In this document: piece after piece, positions 28,245 through 37,544 of the stretch | How the letters are laid out: each line of letters begins with the position of its first letter | Position numbering within the stretch: the stretch's first letter is position 1 | Assembly: GCA_022827045.1 (NCBI GenBank) | Contig: JAJDTQ010000062.1 | Span: 1 to 38,427 of the forward strand | Direction of reading: 5' to 3' | From: Candidatus Binatia bacterium | GTDB lineage: Bacteria; Desulfobacterota_B; Binatia; UBA9968; JAJDTQ01 | DNA: 38,427 nt | Position numbers and translations under genes: made by a program | The notes under the pieces: generated by a model | What the model was told of the DNA's origin: nothing | Databases searched by the model: none | What the model saw: the letters and a program-made list of their open reading frames with translations, nothing else

Positions 28245-28739
28245 TCACCTTGATGACGCCCAGTCGTACTCGACGTTGGCCCTCACGATAAGGCCGAACG
28301 GGATAAACACCTCGCGCCCGTCCTGCAGCACCACGACACCGTCCCCGCCGGTGTCGTGCAGCGGTCCGAGAAAATTTCTGCGGCCGCCGATCATCTCGCC
28401 GGTATGGACCCGGACCTTCTGCCCGACGCACCGGGCGAAATGCTCCGGCTTCCTGAGCGGCCGGTTGATGCCGGGCGAAGAAACCTCCAGGGTGTAGGAT
28501 CCCTCCACCACGTCATGGACATCGAGAATATCGCTCAGTTCCCTGCTGACCCGGCTCAACTCATCCACGCCCGGCGCCTCGTCTTCGTGCCGCTTCTCGA
28601 GTCGATCCAGGTAGACGCGCAGCACGCGGCCCGATCTCCCCTCGTGCCGAAGCTCGATGTCCACCACCTCCAATCCCTCGCCCGCGGCCAGCGGATCCAC
28701 CAGCACCCAGAGGCGGTCCAGCGTCTCGCTTCTCGCCAT
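28245..28739 (-). CDS. rimP: Ribosome maturation factor RimP
   Basis: 164-residue 30S maturation factor. The ATG at 28739 (MARSETLDRLWVLV) follows GAGGTG at the right distance; an upstream start at 28775 would lie inside the leader hairpin. EVVDIELRHEG, LRVYLDR and YTLEVSSPGINRPLRKPEHF are family signatures. It is the first gene of the rimP-nusA-ylxR-infB group. Confidence 0.94.
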   Translation of the reverse strand: MARSETLDRLWVLVDPLAAGEGLEVVDIELRHEGRSGRVLRVYLDRLEKRHEDEAPGVDELSRVSRELSDILDVHDVVEGSYTLEVSSPGINRPLRKPEHFARCVGQKVRVHTGEMIGGRRNFLGPLHDTGGDGVVVLQDGREVFIPFGLIVRANVEYDWASSR

Positions 28740-28751
28740 CGGCACCTCAAA

Positions 28752-28775
28752 TAAAAAAGCGGGCAAGGCGCCCAC
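28752..28775 (-). terminator. Terminator-like hairpin in the rimP leader, possible attenuator
   Basis: On the - strand GTGGGC-GCCTT-GCCCGC forms a 6-bp stem (one G.U) directly followed by TTTTTT, then the rimP ribosome site. A terminator that close in front of an operon suggests control of read-through. NusA of E. coli autoregulates its operon through leader terminators, so the same logic may apply here. Confidence 0.55.
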
Positions 28776-28851
28776 TGATGCCTATTCTTTTACAACAATG
28801 ACGCGCCCCAATGCAAACCAGGAGTTCCCGCGGGCCCTTTCGCGGAGAGCT

Positions 28852-28896
28852 CGGGCGGGTTTGAAACCCGCCCGCACACGGGCTATCATCCCGTGT
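28852..28896. repeat. Two tandem hairpins between rimP and the NtrB-like gene
   Basis: The first is an almost perfect palindrome, CGGGCGGGTTT against AAACCCGCCCG (28852-28874). The second is ACACGGG-CTATCAT-CCCGTGT (28876-28896). They lie in the divergent region between rimP and the kinase, before the kinase start. The first is related to the palindrome at 19171-19189. Confidence 0.7.
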
Positions 28897-28908
28897 CTGA
28901 AGCCACCC

Positions 28909-30030
28909 ATGTTGAAGCCTCGGCCCATGCCCACCGCAACGCACCCAAGCGACGTTTCGGCGGCGGTTTCCTGGCAGGACGTTCTCACCAGCCTGGAAGA
29001 CGCCGTCATGGTGGTGGACCTGTCACGCGCCGTCTCTTTCGTGAACCAGGCCGCGGAAACCCTTACCGGGCTCTCCGCGCGCAAGCTGCTGGCGAGGGCT
29101 TCCGACGACCTCTTCGGCGCCAACCGATGGCTGCTGGACATGATCGACAACAGCCTCGGCCCGAACGAGAGCACCTGCCGGGCGGAGAACGAGTTCGTCA
29201 AGCCGCGGGGAAGGAGCGTACCCGTGAGCGCTCTGGTGTCGCCCCTCCGGGATCAGGACGGCCGGCTCGCCGGCAGCGTGCTGCTGCTCCGCGACCGGAC
29301 CCTGAGGCAGGCCATGGAGGAGGACCTGCGGCGCTCGGACCGGCTGGCTCTGCTGGGCAAGCTGGCGGCGGGCCTGGCGCACGAGATCAAGAATCCTCTG
29401 GGGGGGATCAAGGGAGCGGCCCAACTGATCCGCGCCGAGGTGGCGCACGACGCCTCGCTGCTGGAAAACACCGACATCATGATCCGGGAGGTGGACCGGG
29501 TGAACCAGCTCCTGGACCAGCTCCTGGACCTGGCTCGTCCCGCCGGGCTCCAGGTGGAGCCGCTGAACGTCCACGAGCTGCTGGAGCACGTCCTCAGGCT
29601 GGAGGTCCATGCGGCGACCGCCGCCAAGGTCCGCGTCCAACGTTTCTTCGACCCCAGCCTGCCGATGATCATCGGAGACCGCAGCCGGCTGATACAGGTG
29701 TTCCTGAACCTGGTGGAGAACGCGCTCCAGGCCAAGCCCACCAGTGTCGCCGTAACCACCCGCATCGAAACGGACTTCTTTCTCCGCACTGGCCAGTCCA
29801 GCGCCACCAAGTTCGTGAGCGTGGACTTCCGGGACGACGGTTCGGGCATTGACGAGGACGACCTCCCCGACATCTTCTCGCCTTTCTTCACCAGGAAGCG
29901 CCGCGGAACCGGCCTGGGGCTGGCCATCTGCGACCGCACCATCAAGGAGCACGGCGGCCGCCTGGGAGCGGAAAGCCAACTGGGAGAAGGATCGGTGTTC
30001 AGGGTTTCGTTGCCTGCCCAACCCGATTAG
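28909..30030 (+). CDS. NtrB-like sensor histidine kinase
   Basis: 373-residue soluble kinase from the ATG at 28909; an ATG at 28927 is equally possible and neither has a good ribosome site. A PAS-like domain (VLTSLEDAVMVVDLSRAV, NQAAETLTG) is followed by HisKA with the phosphorylated His158 in GLAHEIKNPLGGIKGAAQLI, the NtrB/GlnL-type H-box. HATPase_c follows (NLVENALQAKP; DDGSGIDEDDLPDIF; FTRKRRGTGLGLAI). No membrane segments are seen, so it senses a cytoplasmic signal. It is 5 bases from the NtrC-like regulator, its evident partner. Nitrogen control is the closest analogy, but no PII gene is in the window. Confidence 0.88.
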   Translation: MLKPRPMPTATHPSDVSAAVSWQDVLTSLEDAVMVVDLSRAVSFVNQAAETLTGLSARKLLARASDDLFGANRWLLDMIDNSLGPNESTCRAENEFVKPRGRSVPVSALVSPLRDQDGRLAGSVLLLRDRTLRQAMEEDLRRSDRLALLGKLAAGLAHEIKNPLGGIKGAAQLIRAEVAHDASLLENTDIMIREVDRVNQLLDQLLDLARPAGLQVEPLNVHELLEHVLRLEVHAATAAKVRVQRFFDPSLPMIIGDRSRLIQVFLNLVENALQAKPTSVAVTTRIETDFFLRTGQSSATKFVSVDFRDDGSGIDEDDLPDIFSPFFTRKRRGTGLGLAICDRTIKEHGGRLGAESQLGEGSVFRVSLPAQPD

Positions 30031-30035
30031 ACGCC

Positions 30036-31504
<1,469 letters not shown>

Positions 31505-31508
<4 letters not shown>

Positions 31509-32137
31509 GCGTTCTTCCGTCGCGACTCTACGCCATCCTGGACCCCGACCAGACCGGGGACCGTCCGTTCGCGCCGGTCCTCGACGCCATGCTGGCGGGG
31601 GGCGTCTCGGTGCTCCAGTTGAGAGTGAAGGAACGGCCGGCGGACGAGTTCCTGCGGCTGGCCCTGACCGCCCGCGAACGCACCTCCCGCGCCGGTTGCC
31701 TCTTCATAGTCAACGACCGGGTCGACATCGCCCTTGCCGCCGACGCCGACGGCGTGCACCTGGGACAGGAAGACCTGCCGCTGGAAGCGGCGCGGCCGCT
31801 GGTGGGAAAGAGGCTCATCGGCGTCTCGACCCACAGCGTGGAGCAGGCGGAGGAGGCGGAACGGGGCGGCGCCGACTACATCGGCTTCGGGCCCATGTTC
31901 CCCACCCGCACCAAGGAGACCGGCTACGAGACCCGCGGCCTCTCGATGCTGGCGTCGGTGCGGCGGCGGGTGAGCCTGCCCATCGTCGCCATCGGCGGCA
32001 TCACCGCCGAGAACGTCGTGCAGACGTGGAGCAACGGGGCCGACGCCGCAGCCATGATCAGCTACCTCACCCGCGGCGGAGACGCCGCGGCGCGGGTGCG
32101 AAGCGTTCTCGATCTGAACCCCGAGGAGGCAATGTAG
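31505..32137 (+). CDS. thiE: Thiamine-phosphate synthase (ThiE)
   Basis: 210-residue TIM-barrel enzyme that couples HMP-PP and thiazole phosphate to thiamine monophosphate. The GTG start at 31505 overlaps the TGA of the response regulator. Conserved elements are LQLRVKE, FIVNDRVDIALAADADGVHLGQEDLP, IGVSTHS, YIGFGPMFPTRTKE and VAIGGITAENV. No other thiamine gene is nearby and no TPP riboswitch precedes it, because the upstream sequence is coding. The tight link to an ntrB/ntrC-like pair is unusual. Confidence 0.93.
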
Positions 32138-32223
32138 GGGCGCGTTTTCCGGACCCTTCGGGCGTACGCTTGAGAACGAAGGAGGAGGTCCGTGCTGCCC
32201 TGCGGTTTCCCTTGCTGTTAACG

Positions 32224-33369
32224 TCAGGCCTTGGGAGCGCGGGCCAGAAGGCCCACCAGCCGCACCAGCTCCGCCTGCCGCGAGAGCCCGTGTTTTGCGA
32301 AAATGTGCTTCACGTGCGAGCGGATGGTGCTCTCCTTGCGGCCCGTGGTCGTCGCGATCTCGCGCACGCTCATGCCCTGGGCGAGCAGGACCGCGACCCG
32401 GCTCTCCATCCCGGTGAGGTCGAGAGCCGCCGCAACCACCGCGGGGTCGAAGGCGGTCCCGCTCACCGGGTCTACGACCAGCACCAGCGCCGCGACCGGC
32501 GAGAACGGAAAGTCTGTCTTCTGCCACTCCACCGGATGCACATGCAGCACCAGCGGCGGCAGGTTGTCCTCACGTCTCACGATCGTCGACCCGCCGGCGC
32601 CCCGAACTCCGAATGGCGGCAACGCGCGGTTCAGGAGCCTCCGGAGATCGTCGTTGTCCCGTTGCAAGCGGGCAAACAGCAACCCGTCCCTGTCGAGCAC
32701 GCCGTCGCCGGTCCGCAGCAGGTCCCGGGCCTGGTCGTTCACCGCCACGACCCGCCCGCGCCCGTCGAGGTGCATGACGCCCAGCCCGGAGGCCTCGAGC
32801 AGTTCCGTGAGCGTCTCCCCCAGGGCGCCGGCGCCGGCCAGAGTCTGCTGCACGCGCACAACGTGACGGATGTGCGGAAGGAGGTCCCGAATCCGGTCGA
32901 GTTGCTCTGACGACCAGCTGTCCCCGTCCACCGGGTCGCTGACTTGCCACAGGATGCGCAAGTCGTTGGACCCGCGGAGCCGCACTTCGATCGCATTCCC
33001 GGCGTGGGCATGAGTCCGGTGCGCGTTGTACGCCTCGGAGGTCTTCAGCTCCTTCTCGGTGTAGAAGTCGGTGATGTGGAACAACCGGTTGAAGGGCGAA
33101 CGCAGCACGCGGGGTATTTGTTCGTCCAAGGAATAGTAGGTCCCAAAGTAGAGACGCTCCAATTCCGGGTGCCGTTCTCCACGGAGGCAGATCCATGCCG
33201 AATAGAACCGGATGTCCTCTACCGACTCGCCGTCGGCACACACCAAGCTGCTGCCGTGCGTGCCGAGGGCTTCGTCGATGAGCAAGGAGGCGCCCGGCCA
33301 GCGGGCAGGATCGAGCGCCGCCTCGTGCAGCGAAGCGAGGACGCGCTCAAAGGTTCCCTCTTCGTTCAT
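32224..33369 (-). CDS. LuxR-type transcriptional regulator with PAS-like sensor region
   Basis: 381 residues. The C-terminal LuxR/GerE helix-turn-helix covers about 315-370 (LTGMESRVAVLLAQGMSVRE, then TTTGRKESTIRSHVKHIFAK). The middle (about 185-290) looks PAS-like (LLEASGLGVMHLDGRGRVVA, then VNDQARDLL). The N-terminal about 180 residues match no family I can name. There is no receiver domain and no obvious autoinducer-binding signature, so the ligand is unknown. It is convergent with thiE across 86 bases that show no clear terminator, and ends of the dnaB transcript lie just upstream. Confidence 0.82.
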   Translation of the reverse strand: MNEEGTFERVLASLHEAALDPARWPGASLLIDEALGTHGSSLVCADGESVEDIRFYSAWICLRGERHPELERLYFGTYYSLDEQIPRVLRSPFNRLFHITDFYTEKELKTSEAYNAHRTHAHAGNAIEVRLRGSNDLRILWQVSDPVDGDSWSSEQLDRIRDLLPHIRHVVRVQQTLAGAGALGETLTELLEASGLGVMHLDGRGRVVAVNDQARDLLRTGDGVLDRDGLLFARLQRDNDDLRRLLNRALPPFGVRGAGGSTIVRREDNLPPLVLHVHPVEWQKTDFPFSPVAALVLVVDPVSGTAFDPAVVAAALDLTGMESRVAVLLAQGMSVREIATTTGRKESTIRSHVKHIFAKHGLSRQAELVRLVGLLARAPKA

Positions 33370-33408
33370 GACCGCGCCGTTCCGGGCCTACCTCCCGTGG
33401 GCCCGCCC

Positions 33409-34782
33409 CTACGAGTGTTCTTCGGCGTTCGAATAGCCTTCGTCGTCGCGACCGGAGTAGTCCTCGAAGCGGGTGTATTCCTTCAGGAAAGTCAGCTTGA
33501 GGGTATCCACCGGGCCGTTGCGCTGCTTGGCGATGATGATCTCGGCGACGCCGGGGTTCTTGGTGGCGTCGTAGGCGTCGTCCCGGTAGACGAACATGAT
33601 CACGTCGGCGTCCTGCTCGATGGCGCCGGACTCCCGCAGGTCCGCCATCACGGGGCGCTTGTCGCCGCGTTCCTCCACCCGCCGGTTGAGCTGCGACAGC
33701 GCCACCACCGGAACCTGCAGCTCCTTGGCCAGGGCCTTGAGGGAGCGCGATATCTCGGAGATCTCCTGCTCGCGGTTGGGCGAGTCGCGGTGGGCGCGCA
33801 TGAGCTGCAGGTAGTCGACGACCACCAGCCCGATCTTGCGGCTGCGGTCGCGCACCAGCCGCCGGGTCTTGGCGCGAACCTCCAGCACGGTCACCGCCGG
33901 AGTGTCGTCGATGTAGACCGGCGCGTCTCCCAGCCGCCCGGCGGCCTTCACCAGCGCGGGGAACTCGGTGTCCCTGAGATAACCGGTGCGGAGCCTGGAG
34001 TGGTCCACCCGCGCCTCGGAGCAAAGCATCCGCAGGACGAGCTGTTCCATGGCCATCTCGAGGGAGAAGACGGCCACGCCGATGCCCCGGAACGCCGCGT
34101 TCACGGCGATGTTGAGGGCGAACGCGGTCTTGCCCATTCCCGGGCGGCCGGCGACGATGAGCAGGTCGGAGGGCTGGAAGCCCGCGGTCAGCCGGTCGAG
34201 GTCGCGGTAACCCGTGGCCACGCCGGTGACCATCTCCTTGCGCTGATAGAGCTCGTCGACCTTCTTGATGGTCTCGGTCATGACGTCGCCGACCCGCACG
34301 AAGGACGAGTTGATGCGCTTTTCGGAGATGTCGAAGATGGCGCGCTCGGCGTCGTCGAGGAAGTCGTCGACGTCGCCGCGCTCCTCCAGGCCGCGGGAGG
34401 CGATGTCGGTGGACGCTCGGATCAGGTGGCGGAGAATCGCCTTCTCCCTCACGATACGCGCGTAGTAGGCGATGTTGGCGGCGGTGGGGACCTGGCTTGC
34501 GAGCTCGGCGAGATAGGCGGAGCCGCCCACCGCTTCGAGGTCGCCGTTGGCCTTCAGGTGGTCGCTCAGCGTGATGAGGTCCACCGGCTCGTTGCGGTCC
34601 CAGAGTCCCACCATGGCGCGGAAGATCTTGCGGTGCGACTCCCGGTAGAGATCGTCGGGGTTGACCAGCTCGATGACCGTGTTGATGGCCTCGTTCTCGA
34701 GCAGCACGCCGCCGAGAATGGAGGCTTCCGCCTCCAGGTTCTGGGGCGGGAGCCTATGCAGACTTTCGGTCGCGTCAGCCAT
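33409..34782 (-). CDS. dnaB: Replicative DNA helicase DnaB
   Basis: 457-residue hexameric replication fork helicase. The N-terminal DnaG-binding domain begins RLPPQNLEAEASILGGVLL. A linker leads to the RecA-like motor with Walker A GRPGMGKTAFAL (about residue 212), Walker B LVVVDYLQLM and SQLNRRVEERGDKRPVMADL, then ARG-type VIMFVYRDD. No intein or insertion is seen. It starts 3 bases after queF, in the same direction. Confidence 0.97.
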   Translation of the reverse strand: MADATESLHRLPPQNLEAEASILGGVLLENEAINTVIELVNPDDLYRESHRKIFRAMVGLWDRNEPVDLITLSDHLKANGDLEAVGGSAYLAELASQVPTAANIAYYARIVREKAILRHLIRASTDIASRGLEERGDVDDFLDDAERAIFDISEKRINSSFVRVGDVMTETIKKVDELYQRKEMVTGVATGYRDLDRLTAGFQPSDLLIVAGRPGMGKTAFALNIAVNAAFRGIGVAVFSLEMAMEQLVLRMLCSEARVDHSRLRTGYLRDTEFPALVKAAGRLGDAPVYIDDTPAVTVLEVRAKTRRLVRDRSRKIGLVVVDYLQLMRAHRDSPNREQEISEISRSLKALAKELQVPVVALSQLNRRVEERGDKRPVMADLRESGAIEQDADVIMFVYRDDAYDATKNPGVAEIIIAKQRNGPVDTLKLTFLKEYTRFEDYSGRDDEGYSNAEEHS

Positions 34783-34785
34783 CGC

Positions 34786-35175
34786 TCACTCCCCGCCCGG
34801 CTCTCTCCCGGAGTCCCCCGGTGCCGTTCCGTGTTCCGCGGTCACCACCGTGTGAATGCCGCCCCGCACGTTGAAGTCGCCGGTGACGCTCATGTATTTG
34901 GGCGAACAGGCCGCCACCAGGTCGTCGAGGATGCGGTTGACCACGTCTTCGTGAAAGGCGCCCTCTTCGCGGAACGACCACAGATAGAGCTTGAGCGACA
35001 GCAGCTCGATGCAGCGCGGACCGGGAACGTAGCGGATGCGGATGGTGGCGAAGTCCGGCTGCCCGGTCTTGGGGCACACGCAGGTGAACTCCGGACACTC
35101 CATGGCCACCTCGTAGTCCCGGTCCTCACGCGGGTTGGCTATGGTTTCTATCTGTTTGCTGGGTTGCGTCGGCAC
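34786..35175 (-). CDS. queF: NADPH-dependent 7-cyano-7-deazaguanine reductase (QueF, short YkvM type)
   Basis: 129-residue single-domain QueF that reduces preQ0 to preQ1 in queuosine synthesis. The substrate-binding cysteine lies in [15 protein letters not shown]; the QueF motif [20 protein letters not shown] is complete. The GTG start at 35175 has AAAGGTG. The C-terminal tail after VVTAEHG is low-complexity. No other queuosine genes are in view. Confidence 0.95.
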   Translation of the reverse strand: MPTQPSKQIETIANPREDRDYEVAMECPEFTCVCPKTGQPDFATIRIRYVPGPRCIELLSLKLYLWSFREEGAFHEDVVNRILDDLVAACSPKYMSVTGDFNVRGGIHTVVTAEHGTAPGDSGREPGGE

Positions 35176-35264
35176 GGTGCTGCACCTTTCATCGACGGCG
35201 TGTCACCCGGCCGTCGACCGCGGACACCTTGACTTGGCACCGCCCGGACGCAAGACTCACCCCC

Positions 35265-35513
35265 ATGAAGCTGGACATCCACGTTCCTTCCATCGACGGC
35301 GTCGTCAGGGTCGAGATACGATCGGTCGAGGAAAGCGGCTCTTGGGCCGCCTACCCCGTCCTCATTGGCGGCGCCGCGCTGGACGATGCCTGCCTCGTGC
35401 TGGCGCGCTCGGGCATGCCGCTTCGTTTCAGCGGCGAGAGTGCCGACGCGGCCGAAACCACGGCCAAAGAGTACGTCCAGGCCCACTACCGGGTCCAGCG
35501 CATGATCTGGTGA
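35265..35513 (+). CDS. Small hypothetical protein, 82 residues
   Basis: I do not recognise this protein. From the ATG at 35265 it reads MKLDIHVPSIDGVVRVEIRS and ends HYRVQRMIW. It looks like a small soluble alpha/beta protein without signal peptide or membrane segment. The ribosome site is weak. It stands alone on the + strand, divergent from queF by 89 bases and convergent with aguA across 20 bases. Codon use resembles its neighbours, which favours a real gene. Confidence 0.6.
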   Translation: MKLDIHVPSIDGVVRVEIRSVEESGSWAAYPVLIGGAALDDACLVLARSGMPLRFSGESADAAETTAKEYVQAHYRVQRMIW

Positions 35514-35533
35514 GATAACACCCGCGCGGCCCG

Positions 35534-36592
35534 TCAAGTCAAGGGCTGTTGCTGGGTGACGCAGTGGATGCCGCCGAGGCCGAGGATCAGCGCACGCGCG
35601 TCGATGCCCGCCACCCGGCGGCCCGGGAAGAGCCTTGCCAGCGTATCCACCGCCACACGGTCCTTGGGACCGCCGTAGAGCGGCACCAGCACCACGCCGT
35701 TGGCGATGTAGAAATTCGCATAGCTCGCGGGCAGGCGTGTCCCTCCGGCCGTCACCGGATCGGGCTGCGGCAGCGGAACGACGCGCAACCGCCGTCCCCC
35801 CGCATCGGCGGCGGACTCCAGGCAGCGGTGGTTTTCCTGAAGCGCGCGATGGTTCTCGTCCTGCGGGTCCTCCTCGACCACGCACACGACGGTCTCCGTG
35901 TCGACGAAGCGCGCGAGGTTGTCGACGTGCCCGTCGGTATCGTCCCCCGCCATGCCCGCCGGCAGCCAGACGGTGCGCCGGAGCCCAAGCGCCGATCGCA
36001 GCAGCGTCTCGATATCCTCCCTGCCACGGCCGCGGTTACGGTTGGGATTCAGCAAACACTGCTCGGTGACCAGACAGCAACCGGAGCCGTTGACCTCGAC
36101 GGAGCCCCCTTCCAGAACGATCTCGGGCGAGAACGCCGGCAGGCCCAGGGACTCGTTGATCCGTAGCGGCACGGTGTCGTCCGCCACGTAGTCGGGGTAC
36201 TTCAGTCCCCAAGCGTTGAACCGCCAGTTGACGAAGGCCAACGCCGCCGAGGGCTCCGCGCGGGTGATGAAGGTCGGCCCGTAGTCCCGTATCCACACGT
36301 CGACGGTCGGAATGCGGTGGAAGGTGACCCGGCCCGCGTCGATTCCGCCTTGCCGGAGCCGTGCCGCCGCCCCGGCCTCAGAGGAAGCGTCGTTGACCAG
36401 GAGATTGACGGTCTCGCCCGCGACCAGCGCACGGATCATCTCCGACCAGGTTTCGCGCACCCGCTCCAGATCGACCGGCCACGTGTCGAGGTTGTGCGGC
36501 CATGCAAGCCACGTGGCGGCGTGTGGCTCCCACTCCGCCGGCATGCGATAGCCCGCGCCCCGCGGATCCGCCAACCGGACATCCCGTCCCAC
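35534..36592 (-). CDS. aguA: Agmatine deiminase (AguA)
   Basis: 352-residue guanidine-modifying enzyme of the pentein fold that converts agmatine to N-carbamoylputrescine. MPAEWEPHAATWLAWPHN opens the domain; VDVWIRDYGPTF, EGGSVEVNG, DDTDGHVDNLARF and the C-terminal catalytic cysteine in LGGIHCVTQQQP are the active-site elements. I keep the GTG at 36592; a start at the inner methionine (residue 17) is possible. It is 3 bases from aguB, so the two steps of the route are co-translated. Confidence 0.95.
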   Translation of the reverse strand: MGRDVRLADPRGAGYRMPAEWEPHAATWLAWPHNLDTWPVDLERVRETWSEMIRALVAGETVNLLVNDASSEAGAAARLRQGGIDAGRVTFHRIPTVDVWIRDYGPTFITRAEPSAALAFVNWRFNAWGLKYPDYVADDTVPLRINESLGLPAFSPEIVLEGGSVEVNGSGCCLVTEQCLLNPNRNRGRGREDIETLLRSALGLRRTVWLPAGMAGDDTDGHVDNLARFVDTETVVCVVEEDPQDENHRALQENHRCLESAADAGGRRLRVVPLPQPDPVTAGGTRLPASYANFYIANGVVLVPLYGGPKDRVAVDTLARLFPGRRVAGIDARALILGLGGIHCVTQQQPLT

Positions 36593-36595
36593 GGA

Positions 36596-37465
36596 TCAAT
36601 CCAGCAAGTGTCTGGTGAGGCCGCCGTAGGCGTCGATACGCCGGTCCCGCAGGAACGGCCAGTTCTGACGGGCTTCGGCGATGACTCCGAGATCGCAGTC
36701 CACCAGCAGGGTCTCCGGCTTGCCGGTCCCGGCCTGAGCCAGGACCCGGCCGGCGGGATCCGCGGCGAAGGAGCTGCCCCAGAAGGTGATCTTCCCCTCG
36801 CGCCCCACCCGGTTCGCGGCGGCCACGTAGACGCCGTTGGTCACCGCGTGAGACCGCTGCACCAACTCCCAGGCCTCGCGCTGGGTCCGGCGCTCGGCCC
36901 GGGTCTCTCCGGCGCCCCAACCGATGGCGGTGGGATAGAAGATGATCTCGGCACCGCCCAGGGACGCCAGCCGCGCCGCTTCCGGGAACCACTGGTCCCA
37001 GCATATGAGCACGGCGACTCGCGCATGGCGGGTCTGGAACGTACGGAAGCCCAGGTCGCCGGGCGTGAAGTAGAATTTCTCGTAGAACCCCGGATCGTCC
37101 GGTATGTGCATCTTGCGGTACCGGCCCACGATCTCGCCGTCCGCGTCGATGACCAGGGCGGTGTTGTGGTAGACGCCGGGCGCGCGCGCCTCGAACACCG
37201 ATGCCACGATCACCACCTCCAGCTCCCGCGCCAAAGGACACAGGCGCTCGGTGGTGGGCCCGGGAATCGGCTCCGCCAGGGCGAAGGCTTCGGTGTCCTC
37301 GGCCTGCGGGAAATACCGGGATCGGAACAACTCCTGGACGCAGACGATCCGTGCACCTCCCTCGGCGGCCAAGCGGATGCGCCGGGCGGCGGCGGCCAGG
37401 TTACGGTCCGGGTCTGCGACCGCCCGGGACTGGATCAACCCCAGGGTCACGCGGTGTCGGGTCAT
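36596..37465 (-). CDS. aguB: N-carbamoylputrescine amidase (AguB)
   Basis: 289-residue nitrilase-superfamily amidase that hydrolyses N-carbamoylputrescine to putrescine, CO2 and ammonia. The catalytic triad is visible as Glu in CVQELFRSRYF, Lys in YRKMHIPDDPGFYEKF and Cys in VLICWDQWFPEAAR. GRTETLLVD-type strands and NRVGREGKITFWGSSF complete the pattern. Together with aguA it makes putrescine from agmatine; the arginine decarboxylase is not in the window. Confidence 0.95.
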   Translation of the reverse strand: MTRHRVTLGLIQSRAVADPDRNLAAAARRIRLAAEGGARIVCVQELFRSRYFPQAEDTEAFALAEPIPGPTTERLCPLARELEVVIVASVFEARAPGVYHNTALVIDADGEIVGRYRKMHIPDDPGFYEKFYFTPGDLGFRTFQTRHARVAVLICWDQWFPEAARLASLGGAEIIFYPTAIGWGAGETRAERRTQREAWELVQRSHAVTNGVYVAAANRVGREGKITFWGSSFAADPAGRVLAQAGTGKPETLLVDCDLGVIAEARQNWPFLRDRRIDAYGGLTRHLLD

Positions 37466-37544
37466 GAGTTCATTCGCGCGGGGCGGAGCAATCGGTCGGC
37501 CGGCAAACGCCGGCCACGGAAAGGTCGGCGGTCCGCCGCGCGTC

